30,637 bases of DNA from Gnetum montanum (lineage: Eukaryota > Streptophyta > Gnetopsida > Gnetales > Gnetaceae), in the NCBI GenBank assembly GCA_015680685.1, contig MNCI01035854.1, positions 38,647-69,283 of the forward strand, given 5' to 3'. The notes beneath the pieces were generated by a model. It was not told the origin of the DNA and ran no database searches. It saw nothing but the letters and a program-made list of their open reading frames with translations. Below are positions 20,719 through 30,349 of this stretch, in pieces. Position 1 is the stretch's first letter; each line of letters begins with the position of its first letter. Both the position numbers and the translations under genes were made by a program.

Positions 20719-21794
20719 TTTGTAGATTTTTGGAGATGCAAGAAGATTAAAAAAAAAAATTTATTTTGCAAATTTTTGGTAGCCTAATATATTGAATGAT
20801 GTGGGTGGCCCAACTAAGAAAAATTGATTTTTTGTAGTTTCGATATCTTCGCGATTTGGAAGAGTTTTGGGTTGATCTTGGGCTTGTTGAAAAGCTTGCT
20901 CTGTAATATATCAATCTATAAAATTTTAGCTTAATTGCAATTTATTTGATGATTTAAATCTCACCCCAAAAAGGGGTTTGGAATACAATTGTTCAGCGTC
21001 TAGAGTAGAAATTTCTGATTTTCAAGATGAATATCTCTATCATTTGAGAGAGTTATGGAGTGAGTGAATACTTGATACAAACCTATTTCAACAATCTACT
21101 TTTCTGCAAAATTTGGAATTCATTTGAATTGATTTGATGGTTTAAAACTATTACATAATAGTAGCCTTGAATGTGATTTTCAACTTTTTTAATTCATGAG
21201 AATTGGTAAATATGATGAATTGAGGATGAATAAACTTGTAATGTGATAAAGTGTGAAATTGAGAATAGGATTATGGATGATAAAAAGGATATAGGGTTAT
21301 GGGATAATTTGTGGAATTGTTTCCCTTACAAACATGATTTGCCCACATATTGATAGCCAAATGATGGGGCCATAATAGAATATGGTGATACAAGCCTATT
21401 TTATGAAATGTTAGGCTAGAAATTTAATAGATGAGAGGTTGGGACCATTATCTAATTAAATCCACTCATCAATATTTAATAAAAATAAAAATAATAGAAA
21501 TTCCTATCTTTTCTTATGTGGCATAATAATTCAAATATAAATTACATAGCTCTGTTTCCTATTTTACAAAAAAGCTAGTTTGGCTTCACTTGATCTTTAT
21601 TGTTTCTTGAAGTTTGAACTTTGTCTTCATGCTTTTACTTATATTTGTTGTATTTTCATATGTAAATATGACATTCTATCATTTTGAATTTGGGCTTATT
21701 AAATTTGTTTCTTTGTCTTGCTTCTAAATTGCAACATGGGCATTTAAAATGAGTGGAGTAAGAATTTCCAAAGTACACACTAGAACTAATAGAG
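20719..21794. other. AT-rich 1.08-kb segment separating X2 from Y2
   Basis: Relative to the first copy, where X1 runs straight into Y1 at 11247/11248, this segment is extra. No coding frame, terminal inverted repeat or target duplication is seen at its ends. Either an unrecognised insertion or a deletion in copy 1 would explain it. Confidence 0.45.
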
Positions 21795-22760
21795 TTGTGA
21801 TAGATATCATAAACTGAATGGATTTTGGAACATAGAGTTTTACATCAAGTTTTTGGGTTATATGATTAGTTGTATTATATGTTTGCTTGTTTATTTTATG
21901 AAACTAAAACCAAAACTGAGATTTTATTGCATCTGAAGACCCAAAGATTTGTTGTTCAAGTGAAAGTTAAATATTGATTTCACAAAGTCATTGACTAACA
22001 AGACATGTAATAAGAAAAGATCATATAGATATTTTGCTATAATATTATATTTTTTTCTTAAATATTCAATTTGAGGATAACTAAGAAAAACATGTTTTTC
22101 ATCCTTAAGATCTTTTGATCCACATGATTTATATTTGTATTGTTTTCTAGGAAGTTGCATCTATCTTTCACTTGCTATCCTAAGATGATGTGAACTAAAA
22201 ATGCAGCTTCTTGATGAAAATGGAACATCTCATTAGGAGCACAAGCGATACATAGTAAAATTTTAAGTTAATTGGTTACTTCTTATGCATTCCAAATAAA
22301 CTTTTTTCTTGCCTTCTACTTTTGACCATAACTTTTTTAAAACCCCTAATCCAACTTATGAATCTACTTTGGATTCCTTTGTATCTTCTCCAATGATATA
22401 TTCCAAGTTTTCTCATTATATCCCTTACAAATACTATCCCTACTCTTTTGTGTATTGAAGAACTGCTTTAGAAAATTTGATCATTTTTTGGTTAATTTTT
22501 GAGTATAAGCAATAAATTCACAATAGCTTCTACTTGTAGAGGAAGTAGATTGCACTCTAGTAAAAGCACTGAATAGGGTATTTGTATTTTCATCTTTGGT
22601 TCATCAAGTAAAAGTATTTCATATACTCTTTCAATAGGCTTCCAATTTTAGTATTAAGACTTAGTCCCTAAATTGAGTATCCATATTTTTTCAGAAAGAG
22701 CTTGTAAAAAACACCTCACAAATTCTTCAACAATGTCCTTTTTGAGTTGTCAATTCAAGC
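21795..22760 (-). mobile_element. LINE remnant, blocks Y2 and Z2, with the empty A2 site
   Basis: Y2 (21795-21905) matches 11248-11367 and Z2 (21906-22760) matches 19596-20410. On the minus strand 22160-21924 reads MQLPRKQYKYKSCGSKDLKD then EKHVFLSYPQIEYLRKKY, a LINE C-terminal zinc-binding pattern. Further up, an LLECNLLPLQVEAIVNLL segment resembles the LINE region before it. AAAAC at 21906-21910 is the unoccupied target of A2. Confidence 0.65.
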
Positions 22761-23264
22761 TTTATATTGCATTAATATAGTTTAATCCCAAACATTAGAA
22801 AGGGATTATTAAAGAGAATATATAACATAGATGTTAATCTTATGAGTTAAATATTTTGGAATACAAATTGAAATGTATAAATAACTTAGTACTAATTTAG
22901 TTGCAGAATTATAATATATATATTTAAAATGTGGCTGTGTTTATTGGAAAATCTTCAAGAAATAGGTGTCTAACCTATTATAAAGCTATCCTTTAGAAGT
23001 GGTTTAAGCTTTGGTCTTAGCTTTCTTGTTTTCCATTTCTAACTTATTATCAAAATTATAAATACTCACAAACGCTGAGGTCAGAAGAGATTAGAAATTA
23101 AATATAATTTAAAGTTACTTCTTATCATTCACTACCCTGCCATACAAAAATGTTATAAAATTGAAAGAAACAATGTTTCTCCATGAATGAGAATCCTTGC
23201 CTTAAATTGTCATATTGCGAGCACAAAGAAGCGTTCATTAACTCTGATCATTCACCGGAAATGC
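22761..23264. other. AT-rich 3' flank of the NLR gene
   Basis: No gene or repeat is recognised. It should contain the NLR 3' UTR, but no clear polyadenylation signal was identified. Confidence 0.4.
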
Positions 23265-24200
23265 TCAAAACCAAGAGTCATTATTGAAGTAGACCTCCAC
23301 GTCTTGTGCGAGAGGCCAAGTCTTGCACTGGTGGCGTAGATCTGGGTCGAGCACCAACACTCTCAACGACTTGACTTTTACCATTTCTTTCCAACACTTG
23401 TCCGCCACCGTTTCTGTATACATCCAGCCCATCACACGGAGTGACTTAAGATTACAGAAGTCGTTGCTCAACTCTTCCAAGGAAGAGCATTCTATCAGAT
23501 ATAACTCCGTCAAGCACGGCAGCGTTCCGAATCCTTGTGAAAGTCGTCTCATTTTTCGACAATGTAAGCGCAGGATCCGAAGGCATTGCAGGTGCCCAAT
23601 GCTCTCCGGTAGTTCGTCCCATACGTGGCAATTCCAGATAGTGAGTTCTTGGATGTTTGAAACACCAAACTCCATCGGCAGCAGCGGCACCTCCACTCTT
23701 GTAGCCGACTCGAACTCCATTGTCAATGTCCTTAAGTTTTCTAAGCTTGCAATGTTCGTGAAGGCAGAACTGCTCAAATCGCTTGCACAGTAAAGAAACA
23801 AACTCGTGACACTTTGAGGAATCTGCGTGAATGATAAAATAATTCATCAATATGAGTAACTAAAATTTTGAGCATCAGCAGCAATGCCTGTCATCGATAT
23901 CGGCAATCTTAATCGCAATTGCTTAGTTAGTTAGTGCTTAGTAGCATTGTTTACCATACGCCAGCTCACATCCTCCGACTTTTCGAACGGTGGAATATCC
24001 ATTACTCTGAGGCAAGGCGCTCGGATAAAGGCTGGCATTCCTCGGTAGCATACCAGTTTATTAAAGGAGGCCGAGGCCAATTCGTGGATACCATGTAACT
24101 TTTTCCATGGAAGTAACAACATTCGCAAGGTGTCCGCCAACACATGCAGGTTGCTCATATCAATCATGGATTTCGTTCGAATTGCCTTAATGGAAGGTCT
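23265..24200 (-). CDS. NLR exons 6-7: leucine-rich repeats and C-terminus
   Basis: Exon 6 (24200-23955, acceptor TTGTTCAG) encodes the first degenerate repeats (LHVLADTLRMLLLPWKKLHG, then APCLRVMDIPPF). Exon 7 (23822-23265, acceptor CACGCAG) has clearer plant LRRs: SLENLRTLTMEF, NIQELTIWNC, LPESIGHLQCLRILRLHC, LPCLTELYLIECSSLEEL, LKSLRVMGW and VKSLRVLVLDPDL. This is about six or seven repeats. It ends EVYFNNDSWF and a stop. LRRs usually give recognition and autoinhibition. The count is lower than in many full NLRs. Confidence 0.8.
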
Positions 24201-27200
24201 CTGAACAAACAACACGTTTCAGTTTCGCTGATGATAATAATAATAATGCATATAAGAAATCATATTAATGTATAATGTTAAATACCGTGAAGCTTTCCCA
24301 AATCGATATTTTCAAAACCGATATCACAGTTCAACATGTTTAGTAACCCATAGAAATAGCAGGTTGCTCGTATCAAACAATTTCCAAGGGCCAATTCCCT
24401 TCATAGAAGGTGTTTGACCAAACAATACGTTTCCGTTTCAATAACAATAATACACGCAAGAAATTGAACCAATCTATAACCTTAGATAAATAATTAAGGA
24501 AGAAAAAAAAGTAAAAGTACATAAGCCAAAGTAAGCAGTTACGTATACGGTACCTCGCGTCTTTGTGCCCACACTCTGAGCTCCTCTTCAAAGTTTGCCG
24601 TTGCCGTTTCATCCTCTATAATCTTGTACATATGGATCGACTTGGAGAAAACGTAACGCTTCACAGGGTATGCTACGCGAAACCTCATTATGTTCTCTGA
24701 TAAATAGACAAGGCCTCTATTTTGTATATTCATCCATTCATTCTCTTTCAGCACATGTCTTATTTCTTCTAATTGTGGATCAAACTCATTTAAAAAATGG
24801 CACACAATTCCAGCAGCATCTATAGATTCCAGAGTAAGTGGATCCTGCATGATGAAATTCAGCATGTTTTCCCATTTTGCATCCCCTTCCAGGGATGCAC
24901 ATTCACCCAAAAGCTGTTGCAGCACAGAACGTTGACATGTTTCAGCAGCAGCAGCAGAAATGTACTTAGCCACAAGAACGATCCATTCCGGAATGCCTTC
25001 GCACATATCAATTATGTTGTGCATCAGTTGTGGAACATGGTGCTGCTGATCGTCCTCTGTTGTTGTTAAGGGATTTTCGTTGATATGCCCATAAACAGCT
25101 TCACCCATGGCTGATCTTCCTATTTCTTCTAATTCCTCCACTGTTTTCCAAGTGAAGGTGGTTACACTCCTTTTCTCCGCGGAAACCTCCTGCTGCTGCT
25201 GTTGCATGGTTTCCTGGGATGATATCATTACGTAGTTATAAATGCAGTCTTCATTCAGCACCTTGGCGCACTCTTTCCACGTGGACTCCATGTCTCTTGT
25301 CGTCACCACAAACCTTTTCCTCCCACCGTTATGCCTTTCCATGAAATCAGTTAATCTGTCTTTTAGGTCATCTCTGTCATTATCGAAGTAAATGAAGCTA
25401 CATACCTCTGTGCAACGACCACCGGCATTAGCTTTGGATTCAAAGAAAGCCAAGTCTCTTGCATGACCATCATAATAATAATCTTTGTTGTGTTTTTCTA
25501 CAAATTGGGAATACTGCTCATCATCTTCATCTTCATCCTCATTCTCATTGTCCCCTGCTTCGCTTCTTTCGTAGCCGTACTCACTGTCATAAAGATTCTC
25601 CTCAACATTTTCTGGATTTTCCTGTTTTATTTCTTCAGAAATGTATCTGATCCACTCTTTTTCATTCTCATTGTTGCCTGCTTCGCTCTCTTCAAAGCAG
25701 TCACTATCATCGCTATACTCCTCAACATTATCATTATCTGCTGTTTCCTTTTTTCCTTCTTCGTTGATGTATCTAATCCACTCATTTGCACGTACAACTC
25801 CCGGTGACTTTCGTACACCAGTCTCACTTTCGGGTACAAGTCCCCGTGACTTTCCTACACCAGGCTCAAACCCAGTATAGCAGATATAATTACAAAGGGG
25901 AATGTGAAGAGAAGTGAAGACAGCGTCAGCAACAGTAGTCTTCCCAATGCCAGGGGGACCGCTCACAATCACTGCAACTATATTCCTTTGACTACTCCAC
26001 TCCAGCATTCTTATAATATCCTGCTTCTGCCTCTCGATGCCCACTGTTTTAAATTATTTTTATTAAGTTGTAAGAACCTCATTATTACTGAATTACACTA
26101 AACACAGGAAAGACATTAATAGAAGTGAAACAACCAAAATGGGAAAATCGTACCGGCATGGTGGGGATAGTTGAGGCGGGGGCGTCCAGGTAAAGGTGAA
26201 GATCTCACCCCTTCAAAGATGAAACTATCGGACCATGAACGCAACAATTTATTGCTGGATTTAACTCTGTTCAACAACCACTTCAAACATTCTCTGTAAG
26301 AGCACCCTTGCAAATAATAACTGCAACAAATTTACAGAGTGGTTCAGCGACCCTGATAACCACCGACATTTTTTATCTTTTTAATGTTAAAAAACAAAGG
26401 AAGAATTCAAGAAAGTGAACAAAGGCAGAGTATACGGCTTCATGGTAGTTTTGAATGCAAATAGTATTTATCAAAACCAGGTATTTGAAAATTTCACAGA
26501 AAAGATATTATATTTTTATCGTGGATTTTTAAATACTAATGCAGATGAAATAAAAATATTATATACTATTTTTAAATAGATTTTAGGTTTTGCTCTCAAT
26601 GAAACTTGGCAAAGTGAAATTCTCTTACCATTTTTTCTGTTTTGTTATTTTGATTCCAAATTCTCTATGTTAGCAAGTTGAAATAAATATGGTAGATGTA
26701 GATAGTGTGTTTGGCTGATAAATAGAATAACAAAAATTATTTTTTGAAGCTTTTCACTCCTTTGCATTCAAGGAAGCTACTCTCTATTAATTATAGAAAG
26801 TTTATTACAGTATTTTCTTTTCTGATTACTTGGCATGGATATTGCTACCTCTGAGAGGAAATTTGTCCTTGCAGTGACTTTAATCCTAAATCAAATGTGA
26901 GTCTTACAATATTACGACTTCTCTTCAGAGAGGAAAATTTTAGCTTTCAATGCCTTTCATGCTCATCCAAATGTGAGTCTTAATAAAATTAAATCCAATC
27001 AAATTAACAGGTGAAAGCATCAAAGCAAGTAATATGCATACCTTTTAAAATACGAATTATTTACATGGATGCAACACATTATAGATCCTTCCACTAAAAG
27101 CTCTGTGGCCTTCACTAAGAATTGCTGCAGCTTTACATTTTCAATCAGAGGACTTCTCAATTCATATAAATACTTCGACAATATGCACATTTGCCTAAAA

Positions 27201-27904
27201 ATGTTTCGGCATTCTTCTTTCATTCTCTGATCAATGTTAGCCCAATTGGTCAACGAAGCACCTACTGACAGGAGTCCTACTGGGAGCCTCAAATGCCCTG
27301 TAACGTCTCTAAATATCATATATACTAATGTGCTTGTATCGTTTTCACCCTTCGGAAAGTAACGTTCCTATTTCAATCAAATTAAATCATAGTAAAAATC
27401 CGAGCATCATGAGGGAAATCCAAATNGGTAAAAATCCAAGCATCATGAGGGAAATCCAAATACGAATACAATTAAACTAGAAAAATGAAATACCAGGATA
27501 GATTGGTTTGGCTTTCCCTGTTTAAGTAGCTCTTGTAAAATGGGCAAGCATGCCAGGCGTCGTTGCCAAAATTCTTTTTCTGTGCTCTGTAATGTGTGCT
27601 CCACGTTTTCTCGCTCCGCATCCTGAACAAGAAACAACGGAGGATCCATCAGCAAAATCATAAACATCATTTATCCTTTCCTGAAAACAGGGGAAAATGG
27701 CATGTATTGATGAGAGAAACTCACTTCTATATTTTGTAATATTCTGAAAATCCTGTCACACAGATCTCTCAAATCCATTTTTTGCAAAGAATCAAAAGCA
27801 CTAGATACTCCACTCGTCGAAGGCTGCTCATTATCATTGCAAGTCCCAGATGTCTTACGGCTGCTTTGACACCTCCAAAACCTGTACAATCGACATTTAC
27901 CCAT
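23265..27904 (-). CDS. NLR-type disease resistance protein, seven-exon model
   Basis: Seven minus-strand exons join in phase with GT-AG introns: 27904-27725, 27622-27494, 27367-27042, 26320-26154, 26043-24554, 24200-23955 and 23822-23265. The total is 3096 nt, 1031 residues plus stop. The ATG at 27904 is the first in frame after an upstream stop. Order: N-terminal helical region (1-267), NB-ARC-like region with P-loop GPPGIGKT (296-303), and LRRs (about 765-1031). NLRs are intracellular immune receptors that use nucleotide state to signal pathogen recognition. Kinase-2, GLPL and MHD positions are altered, so it may be a divergent helper, a sensor without normal switching, or decaying. The N-terminus MGKC could be lipidated, but position 6 is Leu, a weak myristoylation context. 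The model is by eye, with no transcript support. Confidence 0.72.
24355..24450 (-). repeat. Degenerate copy of the exon 6 splice acceptor region in intron 5
   Basis: The minus-strand sequence from about 24441 (AAACGTATTGTTTGGTCAAA) to GAGCAACCTGC at about 24357 aligns with 24235-24145, the acceptor and start of exon 6. The acceptor AG is lost (GTCAA instead of TTCAG) and the frame is broken. The intronic flanks also look alike, so this is a local tandem duplication. Confidence 0.65.
24554..26043 (-). CDS. NLR exon 5: NB-ARC-like region with acidic insert
   Basis: The exon begins VGIERQKQDIIRMLEWSSQ and has the P-loop GPPGIGKT. A 14-residue repeat (329-342 and 343-356) and an acidic repeat of about 42 residues (355-396 and 397-438, each opening EWIRYI) follow, within a D/E-rich stretch to about 445. 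After that come FIYFDN (484-489, kinase-2 place), KRFVVTTRD (510-518, RNBS-B), a QQQQQ run (548-552), CEGIPEW (615-621, GLPL place) and RFRVAYPVKRYVF where MHD is expected. A normal NB-ARC has no such acidic insert. The exon ends CGCGAG before donor GTACCG. Reading through would stop four residues later at 24539. Confidence 0.75.
26154..27904 (-). CDS. NLR exons 1-4: N-terminal helical region
   Basis: Exon 1 (60 residues) is basic then Ser/Thr-rich and ends DLRDLCDRIFRILQNIE before donor GTGAGT. Exon 2 (43 residues) holds EFWQRRLACLPILQELLKQG. Exon 3 (108 residues) has IFRDVTGHLRLPVGLLSVGA and a long predicted helical stretch rich in Leu. Exon 4 has SYYLQGCSYRECLKWLLNRV and leads into the NB region. 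The position and helical look fit a CC or RPW8-like signalling domain, but I do not recognise a named family. No TIR motifs are seen. A single N with a duplicated 34-mer lies in the intron between exons 2 and 3. Confidence 0.65.
26321..27041 (-). other. Intron 3 of the NLR gene
   Basis: 721 bp of AT-rich sequence between donor GTATGCATA at 27041 and acceptor TTTGTTGCAG ending at 26321. No gene or transposon is recognised in it. Confidence 0.6.
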
Positions 27905-28010
27905 TTCTGCAGACTGCACTACTTCTGTCTTTCAAAACCTGCAAAACTCTCTTGGAAGGTTTTACACAAGATCTCATACAAGATTACTTGAGGCTGTCCT
28001 GCTCACTGCG

Positions 28011-28020
28011 ATTTATATAC
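28011..28020 (-). promoter_or_regulatory. Candidate TATA box of the NLR gene
   Basis: On the minus strand GTATATAAAT lies about 110 bp upstream of the ATG at 27904, a suitable place for a core promoter with a short 5' UTR. No transcript evidence is available. Confidence 0.45.
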
Positions 28021-29005
28021 AGAACGCAAAGATTACAACACAACAAGAATAGCAAGGGTCATGTGCCATAAGATGCTAGACGGGCTGGACAGGTTATCTT
28101 TACCAAAGAGACTGACTTGATTCAGCCACGGACCCTGCTTTTTTCTAAAGATTAAAAGTGCATTATTCTAACACGACGCATGTTCCAGCTGGATTTTCGA
28201 ATCCCCACGCAGTGGAAATGATTGCAAGTTTCTGTTTTGACGTTTGAAGGCCTTCAAATTTGGAATTTTACTTTCCACTTGTTGGGAACTCGGTTTGTTT
28301 TTTGATCCCGTATGCACTGCATTGTTGTGAAATACTAATATCTCTTCCACGGAAAATGAAAAGGCAACGCAACTACTTTTTAAAGTGTACGAATCATCAT
28401 GCTTGGGTTATGCTTATGCTTTGTGCAGGGCATACGCTACAACATGTTCCTTTCCTTTGCATCTATTGATAATGAATGACTGAAAATGATTTGGTCTAAG
28501 GAATCATCTTTTCCCTTACGTAACAACCATCTATTCATAATGAATGCCGGAGAACAACTTGAAGAATCATCTTTTACTCTAAGTACAAGCAAGGTAATGT
28601 TTTCACTTTTTTGTTTTTTTCTTTTAAACATTATATTTGATAAAGTTGTTTATGTTTAGAATATGCCTCTAAGCTAACTTGTAGGTGTTAGGTGTTGGTA
28701 TTGGGATTGGAGGTGCAAACTTTGTGAACAATTTCAAAAGCAATGAAAGCATCAACCTTTTTTTACACCTATTTTTAGTTTGCTTGTATTTATAGATGAT
28801 AATGGAAATCTAGCTAGTTATAAGCAAAGTTTTAGTTTCGTGGTTCAATGCTTCACTCTCATGGTTCTAGGGCCATGTAACACTTGGGGTTGTCCTTTGG
28901 TGATACTTAGTACTTCAGAAAACCTCTTCAACTTGGTAAATACAGGGAATAATGGGGCTTTGCCCTATTCCTCTTATTACCTCTTCATCATTCCTCCTTA
29001 CTTGG
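28021..29005. other. Upstream flank of the NLR gene
   Basis: No gene is recognised. A diverged tandem duplication of about 68 bp begins at 28460 (CATCTATTGATAATGAATG) and 28528 (CATCTATTCATAATGAATG). The right end borders the A3 LTR, with CTTGG at 29001-29005 as the left half of an unverified target duplication. Confidence 0.4.
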
Positions 29006-29014
29006 TGATGGGAC

Positions 29015-29095
29015 GCGATATCACATGGGCCGCGATATCGCGTACGCGATATTGCGTCAACCCCCCGATATTGCGTACACGATATCGTGGCCTAC
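29015..29095 (+). promoter_or_regulatory. Array of GATATC-centred palindromes upstream of the LTR TATA box
   Basis: Five cores of type GCGATATCGC (variants GCGATATTGC, ACGATATCGT, GCGATATCAC) occur in about 80 bp. They include the larger near-palindrome at 29029-29056 centred on GTAC. Similar arrays are at 6295-6384, 12110-12155 and 19529-19590. A protein-binding role is inference. Confidence 0.6.
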
Positions 29096-29104
29096 CGTCA
29101 CATC

Positions 29105-29112
29105 TATAAATA
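29105..29112 (+). promoter_or_regulatory. TATA box of the A3 LTR
   Basis: TATAAATA lies 100 bp from the LTR start, so transcription should begin near 29135-29140 and U3 is only about 130 bp. Confidence 0.7.
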
Positions 29113-29817
29113 AGAGACGGCTTTCTCTTGTTTCATCATCTAGATCTAGACCCTTAGCTAAACTCTGGCAGTTTTACCATTGCAGAGATAGAATAATTTC
29201 CATGTGCCCACAGTAGGAGTATCAAAGTGAACGGATCTTTATTCGAGCAAATTGTACCTGAGCACACATTTATGTACGGAAATAAAAACGAATTTTCTAA
29301 TAAACCTTGCAACATGTCGACTAAGCTAAATAGGAATTAATTAATGTTAAATGTTTAAATGCTTTCTTAGATAATTACTCTCAACCCTCAACTCTCCTAG
29401 TTAAGAGCATTCAGTACGACCGCTTCGAGCACGTGTGCTACGCTTGGTAACCCAGTAACAAATAGCGTTTGGTAATCCCAGTAGCGTTGCACTGGTTCAG
29501 GGTGTGTACAGCAAGTGGAAACAGATATTGATGCTAGGATGATTAAAGATTAGTTAGTGAAAGTTATTTACTTAGTCTCTTCACCCTTTCCTCTCTTAGC
29601 ATAGGTGATAAAAAGATAAAAGACATAAAAATCATATACCTCAGACTTACTTAACCATACAACCGTGACAATACAAGTAAGTCTAGGAAGACAACAATTA
29701 ATTAACCTTAAGTGTTCCATAAGGCATGTAAGCACTTAGTCCTTGGAGTTCAATCGGATCGCATGTGCACACTCGTATTTGTATGGTTGAATGTAGGGAT
29801 ACCTCGCCACTCATCAT

Positions 29818-29835
29818 TGGCACCATTGCCAAGGA
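29818..29835 (+). promoter_or_regulatory. Primer binding site of A3, tRNA-Asp type
   Basis: TGGCACCATTGCCAAGGA starts two bases after the LTR and matches TGGCGCCGTTGCCGGGGA at 14 of 18 positions. All four differences are G-to-A. Confidence 0.78.
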
Positions 29836-29932
29836 CTTAGTTGTTTGTGCGCTACGTAGAACATAGGAAATCATTTACATCGTTGGGAGCTAAAACAAAC
29901 CCTTAGGGTTGATCAACAAGAAATATAACATA

Positions 29933-30349
29933 ATGGTAAACAGCACACCGAATAAGACAAAAATGTCTTCTTCTCCACACAAAAGCACTTCACCGCCTAG
30001 GACCAACACTAGAGACAGTCGGCAGTACAACACACATAACCAAAATCCACTAGTTCCTCAACAATTCAGTGTGGTGTATATTCATCATGATGAATATATA
30101 TCTGACTTTACCTTTGTCTTCCATCAAGATGAACAACTATGTTGGAGAGACTTGGAGGGTAACATAGTGTTACCCCCAGAAAAAGCAGCCCCCAACATGC
30201 TCCTTCGTGCCCTTGCACGAATAGGCATGTCACAATTATACGTTGAGTATGTTGCATGCAATTACAACGTAAGGGACTACCATCCCACAGAAGCGCAATG
30301 TCAACGGGACTTGCAGCAGGAGAGTTACCACACATCGTTGAAGGGAAAA
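29933..30349 (+). pseudogene. Gag N-terminus of A3, cut by an inverted LTR
   Basis: The ATG at 29933 opens MVNSTPNKTKMSSSPHKS, and a second ATG at MSSS aligns with the A2 start. The open part covers 139 residues and includes FTFVFHQDEQLCWRDLEGN, a NMLLRALARIGM segment, DYHPTEAQ and YHTSLKGK. It closely follows A2 gag and has no internal stop. At 30350 the sequence changes to an LTR terminus and the frame ends. The function of this N-terminal gag domain is not recognised. Confidence 0.82.

Larger units (their letters stand above)
29006..29816 (+). mobile_element. 5' LTR of family A element A3
   Basis: 811 bp from TGATGGG to CTCATCA with short inverted termini. It aligns with the reverse complement of the A2 LTRs and, over its first part, of the A1 LTR. 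A primer site and gag follow immediately, so it is the 5' LTR of a plus-strand element. Confidence 0.88.

Noticed and set aside
23323-23793. 156-residue plus-strand frame opposite NLR exon 7
   Set aside because: Antisense shadow. The minus strand has repeated LRR motifs and proper splice phase.
25459-25880. Hydrophobic plus-strand frames opposite the NLR acidic insert
   Set aside because: Complement of Asp/Glu codons gives Ile/Leu/Phe/Ser-rich frames by base composition.
29015-29095. CRISPR-like or satellite array
   Set aside because: The repeats are 10-bp palindromes with irregular spacing inside an LTR, and there are no spacers of constant length.
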